DNA of 64,000 nucleotides from contig NC_070603.1 of the NCBI RefSeq assembly GCF_027172205.1, positions 106,367,803 through 106,431,802 of the forward strand. The letters run 5' to 3'. Position numbers and translations under genes: made by a program. Shown here one piece after another: positions 9,523 to 20,271 of this stretch. The notes beneath the pieces are model-generated. The model was not told the origin of the DNA. It saw only the letters and a program-made list of their open reading frames with translations, and searched no databases. Origin of the DNA: Podarcis raffonei (Eukaryota > Chordata > Lepidosauria > Squamata > Lacertidae). Within the stretch, counting starts at the first letter, position 1, and the number at the start of each line of letters is the position of its first letter.

Positions 9523-11004
9523 CTCTGCATGCGAACGGTCCCAAATTCATTTGCTAGGTTCTTGCACTAAAAAGGATCTTGCACTAAAAAGAGCTGGGAA
9601 AGGATCTCTGCCGGGGGCCTGCCAGTTGTAGCAGATACGAATGAGTTCAGTAGAGCAATATTCTGAGTCTGTATATTTGCACGGCAGCGGCTCAGGCTAT
9701 AAATCATTCCGTGAGCTGAATTTTTCTGGCTCAACGTCCATAGCCCAATCCACAGTGACTGATTCGTAGATGTTGGGAAACGTACAGTGCAATCCTGTGC
9801 AGGTCTACTCAGAAGTAATCACCTACCTACTGAGTCTCGCTAGAATTGCTCCCAGGTAAGTGTGCATAGGATTGCAACCTTAATCTAGCTTTTCTGAAAG
9901 ACAAAACTTGTTTCTAGGTCTCATGGCTGCTGTGGAAAAGGTGGAGATCCATGCAGCTGGTTTCTTTCCCGTTAGCAAAACCAGAGAAGAACAACATCTC
10001 CTATTCCCTCTCCCACCAGGCACATGGCTGGGTTATGCTTCAATATGCTAGACTCGGGGGTGGGCTTTTATTTCTTAGCTTTTTTGAGCCCCCCCCCATC
10101 TTCCTCCATGACCCTCTGCCCGTCTCTGATGTAGTCTACATGCGCCCGTGCTCTCCATCCCTTGTGTCTTTTTTTTTTATATAAAAAAAAGAATAATGAA
10201 AATTTGTCAGAGTTTGACTGAAACTCAGAACTTGGCCTGGAGTTGTGCGGGCGGTGGAAATATGTTGCAGGACGAGCTTGAAATTCACACGGGAATGCTG
10301 CTTTGTCAGATTGGAGTGAATAGCACAATTTTGCAACTTGCCTGGCAACTTACCTCTCCCCCTGACAGGGGAATGAAAGGATGGAACTGTCCGGATCTGC
10401 GGTTGGACAGGGGTACTGTCGAATGTCCATGTGGTCTGTTTGTGCCAAAAAGGAAAAAAAATGAAAAAAATAAAGCTGTCGGAGAATGTTAACCCTGGCT
10501 TCGGATATAGTTTCTTGCCCAGTTCTGTGGGACTCAGAGGGGTTACAAAACACTTCATTTGTGACGGAAGAGCGAAGAAGGGCTGTGAGGGTGAAGCTCT
10601 GAGGGAAAGCGCATGCAGACAGTGGAAGCTGGTCCACTAGGGCGAGTAACCGCTCCGGTGTGTCTCCTTAACAACCTGTGTGTCTCCTTCATGAGGTGGA
10701 GTTGCCTGTCAGCGTCTCCCTCCTTAGCCTCAGTGTTCCCCTTGTAGAACTCAGCCCGCCATTGGTTCTGGCGCCACCTATTTTTTTAAAAAAATGTTTT
10801 TTAATTAATATTTTCCATAAAACAACAAAGCTGCAGTTACGAAAGATACAAAACAGAGAAGAAAAAGGAAAGAAAAGGACAACTGAGAGAGAAGTGAGAG
10901 AGAAAAAGAAAGAAGGCATAAGAAAATAAACATTAGCAAAAATCACAGAAGATGAACTTCCATTTTCCCATCTGCCGGTTACATAAAAAAAAAAAGAATA
11001 TTGT
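9523..11004. other. Intergenic, low-complexity tracts
   Basis: No gene was recognised. There are A/T runs at 10168-10196 and A-rich sequence from 10786 to 10995. The latter resembles the 3' tail of an L1-type LINE read in reverse, but it is too simple to assign. Confidence 0.4.
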
Positions 11005-11143
11005 TACAGTGGTACCTCAGGATAGGAACTTAATTTGTTCCAGACGTCCGTTCTTAACTTGAAACCATCCTTAACCTGAGGTACTATTTCTGGGTTAGCG
11101 GCGTCTGTAACCTGAAGCGTCTGTAACACGAGGTACCACTGTA
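11005..11143. mobile_element. MITE, family B, internally deleted
   Basis: It has the TA-flanked CAGTGGTACC inverted ends and the AACCTGAGGTACTATTTCTG body, but lacks the central TTAGCTAATGGGGCC block of the full 230-bp form. Confidence 0.8.
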
Positions 11144-11337
11144 TTTAAAACCTTCAGTCGATGCGAATGTCTATCTACTCCACTTTCTGTTAAAACAATA
11201 TTTCCTCCAAGTTAAGGTGTCTCAGAATTACATCTCTGGTGCCACCAAATGTTGGGCCTTCTACCTTCTGCCCCAACAACCCCAATGGACTCCAGCCATA
11301 ACAGCCCTATCATAGTCTTTGAATTTGAAAGCCACAC

Positions 11338-11440
11338 ATGGGAATATTAGAAAAGCCCTGGTGGATCAGGCCAAAGGCCCATCTAGACCAACATCCTGTT
11401 CTCATAGTGGCCTCATCCAGATGCCTTCAGGAAGCCCACA
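11338..11440 (+). repeat. Interspersed repeat fragment (CCTGGTGGATCAGGCC)
   Basis: The stretch AAAAGCCCTGGTGGATCAGG, AAGGCCCATCTAGACCA and ATGCCTTCAGGAAGCC recurs at 49830-49985. Family not identified. Confidence 0.5.
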
Positions 11441-11446
11441 TGCAGG

Positions 11447-11781
11447 TAAAGGTAAAGGGACCCCTGACTGTTAGGTCCAGTCGCAGACGACTCTGGGGTT
11501 GCAACGCTCATCTCGCTTTACTGGCCGAGGGAGCCGGCGTACGGCTTCCGGATCATGTGGCCAGCATGACTGGCGAACCAGAGCAGTGCATGGAAATGCC
11601 ATTTACCTTCCCGCTTATTTATCTACTTGCAGTTTGATGTGCTTTCGAACTGCTAGGTTGGCAGGAGCAGGGATCGAGCAACGGGAGCTCACCCCGTTGC
11701 GGGGATTCGAACTGCCGACCTTCTGATCGGCAAGCCCGAGAGGCTCAGTGGTTTAGACCACAGTGCCACCTGCGTCCCCCC
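11447..11781 (-). mobile_element. tRNA-derived SINE (family A)
   Basis: Full-length copy on the minus strand. The head is at the right (GACGCAGGTGGCACTGTGG read in reverse) and the GTAAAGG tail at the left. The target duplication CATGCAG lies at 11439-11445 and 11782-11788. It sits directly against the preceding repeat fragment. Confidence 0.8.
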
Positions 11782-11989
11782 CATGCAGGACATGAGGGCA
11801 ATCGTCCCCTAAATTTGATCCCTGGTGCACAACCTGTTTATTAAACACAGAGGGTGGTATTCAGCTAAGTTTTATTCAGAGCCCGCCTAACTTGGTTACG
11901 TTCATTGATTGCAGTGAGTGCGCTCTTGGATGAAACTTTAAGTTGACAACCACCCATCTACATTAAATATATTTAATCCCTTGCCACTA

Positions 11990-12172
11990 AGGAGCTGAGG
12001 GCAGCAGTCATGTCTCTCCCTGCACACATTGGAGCCTCTGAACAACCCTGAGAGGTAAGTCAAGCTGAGCAATAATGACTGGCCCAAAGTCATCCAGTGA
12101 GCTACATGGCTGAGTGGCATGGATTTGAACCCAGGTCTCCCTAGTTTCTGGTCCCGCGTAACCACTCCTCAG
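11990..12172 (-). mobile_element. tRNA/CORE-like SINE fragment (family G)
   Basis: Read on the minus strand it has GGTTACGCGGGACC, then GGGTTCAAATCCATGCC (B box), then AGCTCACTGGATGACTTTGG and GGCCAGTCA, and a CTTACCTCTCAGGGTTG end. This order resembles MIR/CORE-type SINEs. It is diverged, so old. Confidence 0.55.
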
Positions 12173-12204
12173 CGCCACTGCTCAAATACTTATATACACC
12201 TAGT

Positions 12205-12415
12205 TATAGGTAGGTAGCCATGTTGATCTGCCGTAGTTGAAACAAAATGAAATAAATAAAATTTTAAAAATCCTTCCAGTAGCACCTTAGACCAACTAAG
12301 TTAGTTATTGGTATGAGCTTTCGTGTGGTATCTGAAGAAGTGTGCATGCAGTAACTAAGTTGGTCTCTGAGGTGCTACTGGAATTTTTTTATTTTATTTT
12401 ATTTGTTTTATATAC
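12205..12415. repeat. Interspersed repeat with GTAGCACCTTAGACCAACTAAG
   Basis: Contains GTAGCCATGTTGATCTGCC, CCAGTAGCACCTTAGACCAA, GTATGAGCTTTCGTGTGG, CTGAAGAAGTGTGCATGC, and then the inverted form GTGCTACTGGAATTTTTT. The inverted halves point to a DNA transposon fossil. A related fragment lies at 39640-39740. Confidence 0.5.
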
Positions 12416-13214
12416 ACCTGTGTGTGTTTGAACCCCCACTCCCAGCTGAGAAAAACTACAAACCAAGAAAGAGGCAGGGGGAAAGGAAGATTTTAAGGGG
12501 CTTGGCAAAAGATTTATTTCATGTCCGTTACTTATGTGATCTTGCAGACCAGCTGCTCTGAATCCTGTTTCTTTGTAAGATTGGGCTTCAAGAAACCCCA
12601 CCCCATTCCTCCCCAGAGGAGATCCAGACGTCAGCCCCAATTTGGCCTCCCTCCTGGCCGTAGCTCCTGCATCGGTTCTCTTCTTTGTGGATAAGGTTAG
12701 CACAGCCTAAGCTATAAATAGGCCAAGCCACTTAAGGCAGAACTGGATGCTTCGAGAGAGATGAGGGGGCCTGCTGCATGTCTGCCATCTCTTGCTGGTT
12801 ACACAGAGTATAAAACCATGTTATGACACTGCAAACAGCCAATGCGGCAAGAGGGCAGACACAGTGCAAATGGCGCCATGGCTAGTAGTAATACCAGAGG
12901 TCAAGATGGGCACCTGCTAAGGACGGCAGTCTAGCGATGGGGTGTTTGTGTGAGTGTCTGTGAAACAACAGAGAGCTGCTGGGAAGGGGGCGGGCAGGGA
13001 GGGCTGTGGTGGTCAGGACTGTGTGAAATAATATCTAAATTCTGTGCAAAAGCAGCCCAGACTCTGAACCAAGAGAAGCCGGATCCAGCTTCAGCCTGTC
13101 AAAATTATGCAAACTGAAATACATTGCAAAATTCTGTTGGTTGTGGTTGGGCACAAGGTCATTTAGGCCTCATCTGCAGTATACATTCAAAGCAGGCTCA
13201 TACCACTTTGAATA
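12416..13214. other. Intergenic, nothing recognised
   Basis: No coding or repeat signal that I can support. Confidence 0.4.
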
Positions 13215-13440
13215 GTTCACACACACCCCAATCCTGGGAATTGTAGTTTCAGAAGGGTGCTGACAGTTGTTAGGAGATCCCTATGCCCCTCACAGAGCCT
13301 CAGTTTCCAGAGTTCTCTGGGAAGAGGGACTGGCTGTCGAGCCACTCTGAAAACGTAACTCTGAGAGGGCTATGGACCTCCTAACAACTCTAAACACCCT
13401 TAACAAACTACAGTTCCCAGGATTCTTTGGGGGGAAGCCG
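13215..13440. repeat. Palindromic repeat with CCTGGGAATTGTAGTTT arms (family F2)
   Basis: Left arm AATCCTGGGAATTGTAGTTT with GGGTGCTGACAG; right arm CAAACTACAGTTCCCAGGAT preceded by CACCCTTAAC. The interior is CTC-rich. Related copies lie near 27700-27820, 30655-30775, 35420-35530 and 56445-56570. Confidence 0.6.
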
Positions 13441-14403
13441 TGACTGTTTAAAGTGGTATCACTCTGCTTTAAAGATATAGTGCAGATGGGGCCAGAATCC
13501 TCCATCTAACACTGAGATATTGCAGGGGTGTGGACTAGATGGGCATGGTGTCTTCCAACTCTACGATTGTATGTACGATCTTCCAACACTCTCTATTCTA
13601 CTGTTAAGCTGCTTGTGCCATCAGGAAATTCTTCCTAGTGTTTAGTCGATATCTCCTTTCTTGGAGTTCGAATCTGTTGGCTCAGGTCTTGCCGTCTGTG
13701 TGGAGCAACACAAAACCAGTTTGCTCCATCATCTGTGTGACACAGCCTTTCAGATATTTGAAGATGGCCTTTGTATTTGAAGGACCGTCACACCAAGTGA
13801 GTTACCAAGTATGTTTTTTCAAGCCTGCTTCTGCTTTTGCATGGCCCATAATCCATAACGTGCTGGCTCACTACACGCAGGGAGGAATATTTTCATGTGA
13901 GGAAATATTTAAGAAATTTGACGTCCTGCCTTCGGTCCATTCTGTCACCTCAGAACTTCGCCACCTCCGTCTGTTAATGCACATAAGCAGGCTTGTGTAA
14001 CCACGGGTTATACATGCCAGATATTCAATAGCACAAAACCCCTTGATTTCAAAAAGCAGAAATTGGCGTGCGTGTCTCTGCACATGTGGCCTAAGCTGTT
14101 CCTACGGCTACAGTTATGAGCAAAAATAAATAAAAAAGCAGTGGCAACGAACATCTTTGAAACGTGATGAATTATGCTCCCAGCTGAAATCCAAAATAGC
14201 ACTCCAGCTTCCCTCAGACACGTTTGCCTGCCTTCCCTTCCCCAGCTGATTGAATTGCAGTGGCAGGATGAGAGGCTATGGGAGGCCTGGGAGGCTTGAG
14301 GGAACAGAAGCTGCTCTGTTACAATTCTTTGAACTGGAACGGCACCCTCACATGAAGGACAGCGTTGGCTGTGGTGCAGACTTAGCCACACAGGCCTTTA
14401 GCT
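13441..14403. other. Intergenic, one CR1 tail fragment
   Basis: At 13500-13570 the words GGACTAGATGGGCATGG and TCTTCCAACTCTACGATTG match the 3' end of CR1. Otherwise nothing was recognised. Confidence 0.4.
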
Positions 14404-14595
14404 AGGGTTCCCATATTCCCAAAAGTGAAAATCCAGGCAGAGGTTTGGGGTTTTGTTGAGGGGGGTGTTGGAAGTTGTTGAGCCCAACTTGCCGTATGTC
14501 CAGGTTTCCCCGGACATTTTGCCAAAAATCCTCCCGGATGCCATTTTCCAGCCCAATTCCCGGACGTGTGGCAGCCCTATCGTAGAAGCATCTCC
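14404..14595. repeat. Dispersed repeat R1 (TCCCATATTCCCAAAAGTG ... CGGACGTGTGGCAGCCC)
   Basis: The same sequence, inverted and split by an L1 tail, is found at 17766-18425. Shared words include GTGAAAATC, TGTCCAGGTTTCCC, GGACATTTTGCCA and GGATGCCATTTT. No terminal repeats seen; class unknown. Confidence 0.6.
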
Positions 14596-15673
14596 CGGCA
14601 TTTCAGCAAAGAGCCAACATCTGCAGCCTCTTGCCGGGAGGGAAATATTAAGAAGCCCTGTGAACGACAAAAGAAAATGGCTGGGTACCTGGATTCAAAA
14701 TGTGGAGCTTTGCATACTTTCCTGCTGGGAGAGATCCCCAGCAGCAGATATTAAATTCACAAATGAAGCAGCAGTATAGGGTTACGAATATAGCTTGTTA
14801 AACCTTTTTATCCCGTTCAGCTAGCTGCACACAGCAACCAACCACTTTCTACTCCTCTTGCAATGAGCAGACCTTGGCTACACCATGAACCCAGGATCTT
14901 CTGCATATAACATATGTGGTCTATGGCTAACCTTTCTCTCCACCACCCTACAATTTGGTAGCTGGGTGGTCATACAAGGCATCCTACAGCCATTCGGGCA
15001 TGAAAGCCTTGCAACTCGCTTGTAACTGTAGACTTTTAGACTAGTGGAAATTGAAATATCAGCCTGTGTGTGTGCGTGTTTGTTTGTTTTTTAAAGCAAG
15101 TTTCTAACCCTCATGAAGATAGGTTTTAAAATATATGGGCCTTTAAGACCAACTGAGACGGCAATCTGATTAAGTCTGATTGAACTCCATGGGGGGTCAT
15201 TTTTGAGTAGATGCATACAGAATTGCAGCTTTTATTTTTATCTTAAAGCTGCCTTGATTCTCGTCAGGGAGAAAAGCAGGGTACAAATTAATCATCATCA
15301 TCATCTGCATGCAGTGAGCTTACACCATGTGTTTGGGAAGCAACGTTAGCCCTGATCCATATCTGTCCTGTCGTTCCTTATGAAATTCTGCATTTAAATG
15401 TGTTTCCCCCTCAAAACCTTTTTTGATCTGAATTAGGAAAAAAGAACATCCTAGCTGCGATTTAAACTGGTAACGTGTACACAACTTTTGTTGGAATTGA
15501 CTGGCTGTCTGCATGTGAGACCCGGCATAATTTCCCTTTTTCTTTAAAAGATCCCAGTAACACTTTTTGGAAAGAGAGAGGGGCGGTCTGCGTAAGATTT
15601 CAGTGTCCAGCACAGCTCCCCACTATGACTAGCAAAAATGCAGAATAATAAAAGTATGCAGAGGAAAGCCATA
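14596..15673. other. Intergenic, nothing firm
   Basis: Only a (CAT)n stub at 15290-15305 follows a CR1-like CTTGATTCTCGTCAGGG segment. No gene. Confidence 0.4.
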
Positions 15674-15914
15674 TACAGTGGTACCTCAGGTTAAGAACTT
15701 AATTCGTTCTGGAGATCCGTTCTTAACCTGAAACTGTTCTTAACCTGAGGTACCTCTTTAGCTAATGGGGCCTCCCGCTGCCGCCGCACAATTTCTGTTC
15801 TCATCCTGAAGTAAAGTTCTTAACCTGAGGTACTGTTTCTGGGTTAGCGGAGTCTGTAACCTGAAGCATCTGTAACCTGAAGTGTCTGTAACCTGAGGTA
15901 ATCGTACCACTGTA
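15674..15914. mobile_element. MITE, family B, full length
   Basis: TA-flanked with inverted ends ACAGTGGTACCTCAGGTTA and ...GGTAATCGTACCACTGT. It carries the TTAGCTAATGGGGCCTCC block and repeated GTTCTTAACCTGAGG words. Confidence 0.85.
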
Positions 15915-17402
15915 ATGCAGACTGGTACGATTTAAAGACCACAGAATCCAGCTTGTCAGGGCAGAATATTTTATTTCCTTGCTTATTTCTGAAGATCGGA
16001 GCACCACAGAGTCCTGTGTGGAAGGTAATACATACTGTACTGACTGCATATGCTAACAGTAAAGGCAGAAATGTGGGGTGTATCGTCTCAAGGCCCAACT
16101 TCCAGCTGCAGTGGTGCACCTGCGCAGCTGCAGTTTGAGATGAGCTATGCACTCCTTGCCAGCAACCCGCCAGGCTTGCTCCTGATTTGCAATTCAAAGG
16201 CCAGCTCTCAGGCATGAAGCTACATCACCTGCCAGCTTGCCTTGTTCCCTTGGAAGATATTGCTGTCACCCTTTTCAGAAAACCAAGCTGTTATTATGAA
16301 GAGAAGCCATTTATTATGAAGGCGTTTACAGTCACGCAAAGCATTTTCAATTTGACAAAAGTGCTTCCATTTCTTAGTCATTCTCCCCCGCAGCCTGGCA
16401 GGAATACAGTCGAAACGAATTTTCATACCGTTTCATTGTTTATGGATGGAAGCAGGATTCTAATAACTGAGACTGGCGACCGCGTGCCGTACGTGGAGTG
16501 AGACAACTAAATCTGACTAAGAGAGTACCGTGGGGGTGGTTCAGGAGATTATCATATTCACATTTGGGTGGGCGGGCGACAGAATAATCTCTCATGTCTT
16601 TAGTAGAAGCTACAAGAGGTTCTCTCTTGTGTGCAAAGGCATTTAACTCAGGAACTTGTTCAGAGGCTCATTGGCTTGATAGGGGCAGAAAATGTTATTT
16701 ATGCTTTCAGGCACTTGGCCTCAGAAGCAATGAATTCTGGGAATGGCTGCTGTAACCCGGGGCAGCAAAGATTACCAAGATCAACTGGCTTTCCCTTGGA
16801 ACAATGGGTGGTTGTCTGCGTGAGGCGTCCTTTGAAACATCGCAGAGCTATTGGAAACTTGACACCAAAGGTGTGATGGAGGGCAGGACCTCTGAAGAGC
16901 TCAACAGCTATGAATGGACTGATAAAGGGAGAGAGAGGCAGTAGCTACCCTGACTAATCCTGTCGAAAGTCGGGGGCTAAATCTCTGACTGCACTGTTTT
17001 GAGCAACTGGAACAACTGGGAAAAGAGGGATAAGGGAGCAAAGGTTTGTGGGGTGGGAACCGAGAAGGTTCGGTCATCTACTTGCTTCAAAACAGCTGGG
17101 TATCATCTGCCACCCCTTAAACTGCAGGAAAATCTCATTTACTCCCCCTCCCCCTTCCAGAAGACACACTACATCTTTGCCACCCTGGGCTCCTTTGGGA
17201 GGAAGGGTGGGGTATAAATTTAATAAATAATGATATTGTGAAGTGGGGGGAGTGAGCAGGAGGCTTCACTTCAGCAACCATTTCCCAAATGCTTATCTTA
17301 CTTGTGTTTTGTTTTTTTTAAAGGGGGAAAGTTAGTCTTCATCAAAGGGATTTCCCACCAGCATACAAAGAAATGTGAAACTGCAGAAATAAAAAAATGG
17401 GA
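15915..17402. other. Intergenic, nothing recognised apart from a LINE tail
   Basis: A CR1-like 3' end (GGAAGGGTGGGGTATAAATT, then AATAAATAATG) lies at 17160-17235. No gene seen. Confidence 0.4.
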
Positions 17403-17560
17403 AGGGTCCTAGCTGAGTGGCAGTAGCCTCACGTTCAGTGTCCAGGTAGCAGTGGAAGAGACTCCTGTTTGAACGCCAGGCCCCAAAGAGCTGCTGCCAA
17501 TCCGTGTAGGAAATACTGATCTAGAGTCTGGCTCAGTCTAAAGGTAGCTTTTTAGGCTGA
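17403..17560 (+). mobile_element. tRNA-derived SINE (family H), diverged
   Basis: The order is AGCTGAGTGGCAGTAGCC (A box region), TGTTTGAACGCCAGGCC (B box region), GAGCTGCTGCCAATCCGTGT, AATACTGATCTAGAGTCTGG. Sister copies lie at 23688-23862, 23985-24130 and 50573-50735. Confidence 0.55.
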
Positions 17561-17765
17561 CAAACAATGAAGCAAACTTAAAGAGAAATAACACAATCTA
17601 GTTAGCTAAGAAAAGAATAATTGTGGTGCAGGACGCCCGGAGAAATAAAAAGGTTTTAACTTGGTGTCGAAATGAATGCACTGGTGGTTGCCAGACATAT
17701 CTCCCACAGGGGGCGGGGAGCATTCATTCCATAGCAAAGTCCCAGAGCAAAGTCCCGCTCTTTTG

Positions 17766-18425
17766 CATATAGGGCTGTCATACGTCCAGGAATCGGGCTG
17801 CAAAATGGCATCTGAGCAGATTTTTGCTGAATTGGCAAAATGTCCAGGGAAACCTGGACGTATGGCAAGTAGGGGTAATTTTATTTTTTTAATGCTTTTA
17901 ATATAGCCGCAAGGATGCTACTTGCCCAGAAATGGAAAGAAGAGGAAGTACCAACAAAGGAGGAATGGATAACTAAGACGATAGACTATGCCGAAATGGC
18001 AAAGAGGGCCGTGAAAATCCAGGACCAAGACTGGACTAAATTTATACACTATCTTAAGCTCCACTGTAGACTTGAAAACATTAGCAGGATTGACATAGTA
18101 TCTATGAAGTCATGTGAATTAGGGTTATCAACGGACTTGTAACTGAATAGAAAACTAAAGATGTGTAAGGTAATAAAGGGGAGAAATTGGAAACCAGTGG
18201 TAGGGTGAGGGGAAGTCTAGAAGGGATGAACAAGTAAGTAATATGGATGTTAAATTGTTAAATTATTGAAAATAGAAAATAAAATATGAATAAAATAAAA
18301 TAAATGCTTTAAAAATCCAAGAAAAGCCCAAAAACATATTTTTTGGAGGGACAACAACATGGACCAAAAAACCCTACCATCCAACAACTTTGTGCAGATT
18401 TTCACTTTTGGGAATATGGCAATTC
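17766..18425. repeat. Dispersed repeat R1, second copy, split by an L1 tail
   Basis: 17766-17876 and 18345-18425 are the two halves of the repeat seen at 14404-14595, here in the opposite orientation. The L1 fragment at 17880-18300 sits between them, flanked by near-identical AATGCTTTTAA and AATGCTTTAA, which look like its target duplication. Confidence 0.6.
17880..18300 (+). mobile_element. L1-type LINE, 3' end
   Basis: The open segment near 17910-18140 encodes the C-terminal end of an L1 ORF2 (LLAQKWKEEEVPTKEEW, MAKRAVKIQDQDWTKF), followed by an A-rich 3' end. The copy is 5'-truncated to about 0.4 kb, as is usual for L1. Confidence 0.7.
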
Positions 18426-20050
18426 TTATATACTTCTCCAAAATGTGGAACACAGAGAAGGGCCTCCTCTGACAAGCACAATAAGTGTTGAGCTCTCCAA
18501 AGGCCTGCAGAGGGAAATATTCCCTTGTTACCCTGTTTTGACCCTGCTGGAAATGCCAGCAGTTTATCTGCACAACATGAGAGGACACTCACAAGGAGTT
18601 TTTTTTTGGGGGGGTAGCAAAGGGAGGAAGAAGAGGATATTCAGAGAGCCGCTTCCAAGAGTATGCAGTTGTTTGTGTGTCACGTGTGTGCGAAGTAACC
18701 AGCAAGATTTTTCAGTGTTTATTTTTAGAACCAATGCCTTAAATCTAAGAGTGGCTGAGATAGCAGGCCTCGTCCCAAGCTTTGACACACACCCTGCACT
18801 AGAATTGGAATTAGCGCAGGAGAGAGAGAGCCAGAACCACATGAGATGTGGACAGAGAGACCTTTAATTTCCTGAGACATGGACGGACAAATGGTTGAGT
18901 GGGCAGATGTAAAGGGGCAAGGATGGGCATGCGTGCCAATCAAGCTTTCCTCTGCCTCACACGCTACCCCTTGGCAGCACCGGAGCTGTTTCACACATTA
19001 TGCAGAAGGAGGCAAGGAGAGACTGGCGGGGAAAATAGAATTCTGGACTGTACCACTTCAGACGGCAGGGGGGAGTGGTACCTTACCTTTGAATGCTCCC
19101 TCCCAATAGAACTCCCTGCATTAAGTAAGCTAGCCTATCAGGGAGAAGGTTATGCCCTAAATCAGAGATAGGGAACATGTGGTCCTCCAGATATTGTGGG
19201 ACACCCATCAACCCCAGCCAGTACAGTGTGATCAGGAATGATGGGGGTTCACCAATAACTAGGAGACTTCAGGTTCCCTAGCCATGCCTTAAACCATTCT
19301 CACCATAGCTGTCAACTTTTCCCTTGTCTTGCAATGAATCCTATTCGGTATAAGGGAATTTCCCTTTTAAAAAGGGGAAAGTTGACAGTTATGATTCTCA
19401 GTGATGGTGCTGGCTCACTGAATGCAGGGATATTTTTTTTTAGGTGGGAGAAGCATTCAACGTGCTAACCGTCCAGAATGGTACTGCCTCAGTTTTTGCC
19501 ATTTCCTCCAGCATAACGTGTAGATCAGCTCCCAGCCATAGAGGCAGCCCCTCCAAGAGCCAGCAGGGAGCAATTCCAAGCTCACCCACCCTGTGTTTCT
19601 TTTCACAGTGAGACAAGCTTTTTCCTGGTCCACCTGAGTTGACCAGTGTGGGGGAGACTGGAATTCACAGGTAGGAACACACTTGAGATCATCCCACATG
19701 CAGTGAGGGCCAGGCCAGTCAGAGAGTAACGGGGACCTGTTTTTCAGGCCCCACTGATGGTGACCCAGATCAGTCCTCTTGCACCATTAAGGGGTACTTC
19801 CCCCCTCCATCTGAAGCCAACAGCCCTCCTCTCAAGCCAAACTGGGACTGTAGAGCACATTTCCTCTCGCGTCCCCTTTCTACCTTCACAGCATGCTAGG
19901 CCAAGGCTACCAACAGCCCAGAGCAGGATATGGCCTGGTCTTTCTGCCTCTTGAATCTGGATTTTTAAAGGGGTGAGGTCAAGGGATTCCTGCCCACCAG
20001 CTGGCTCTCTGAGGCAGGACGCAGAAGGGGACGTTCACTTGGCCCGTGCA
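18426..20050. other. Downstream flank / 3'UTR of CRELD1
   Basis: This lies downstream of the CRELD1 stop on the minus strand. Candidate poly(A) signals in that orientation are ATTAAA (plus-strand TTTAAT near 18863) and AATAAA (TTTATT at 18718-18723). They imply a 3'UTR of 1.2-1.35 kb, but neither is proven. A decayed F1 palindrome lies at 19163-19275. Confidence 0.4.
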
Positions 20051-20271
20051 CTATCTGCCTTTGATAAAGCCGTCCAGCACGCGGTCACTGCGCTCAGACA
20101 GCCAGTAGCCAGCCATAGCGGCCACGGCACCAATGAAAATGGCGGTGAAGACCATGTCTCCTTTCGCAGCTAGGGTGGCCAGGGCACAGATGATGGCACC
20201 GAAGAACATCTGCTGCAGCACAACCACCTCGTCATCCGTGATGTCGTCAAAGAATCCTTTCTCGGGAGCAT
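20051..20271 (-). CDS. CRELD1: CRELD1 coding exon 10 (last)
   Basis: Follows the acceptor CTCCCACAG. It encodes DAPEKGFFDDITDDE, the two C-terminal transmembrane helices, and the end DGFIKGR before TAG. The C-terminal membrane hairpin is the best conserved part of the protein. Confidence 0.95.
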
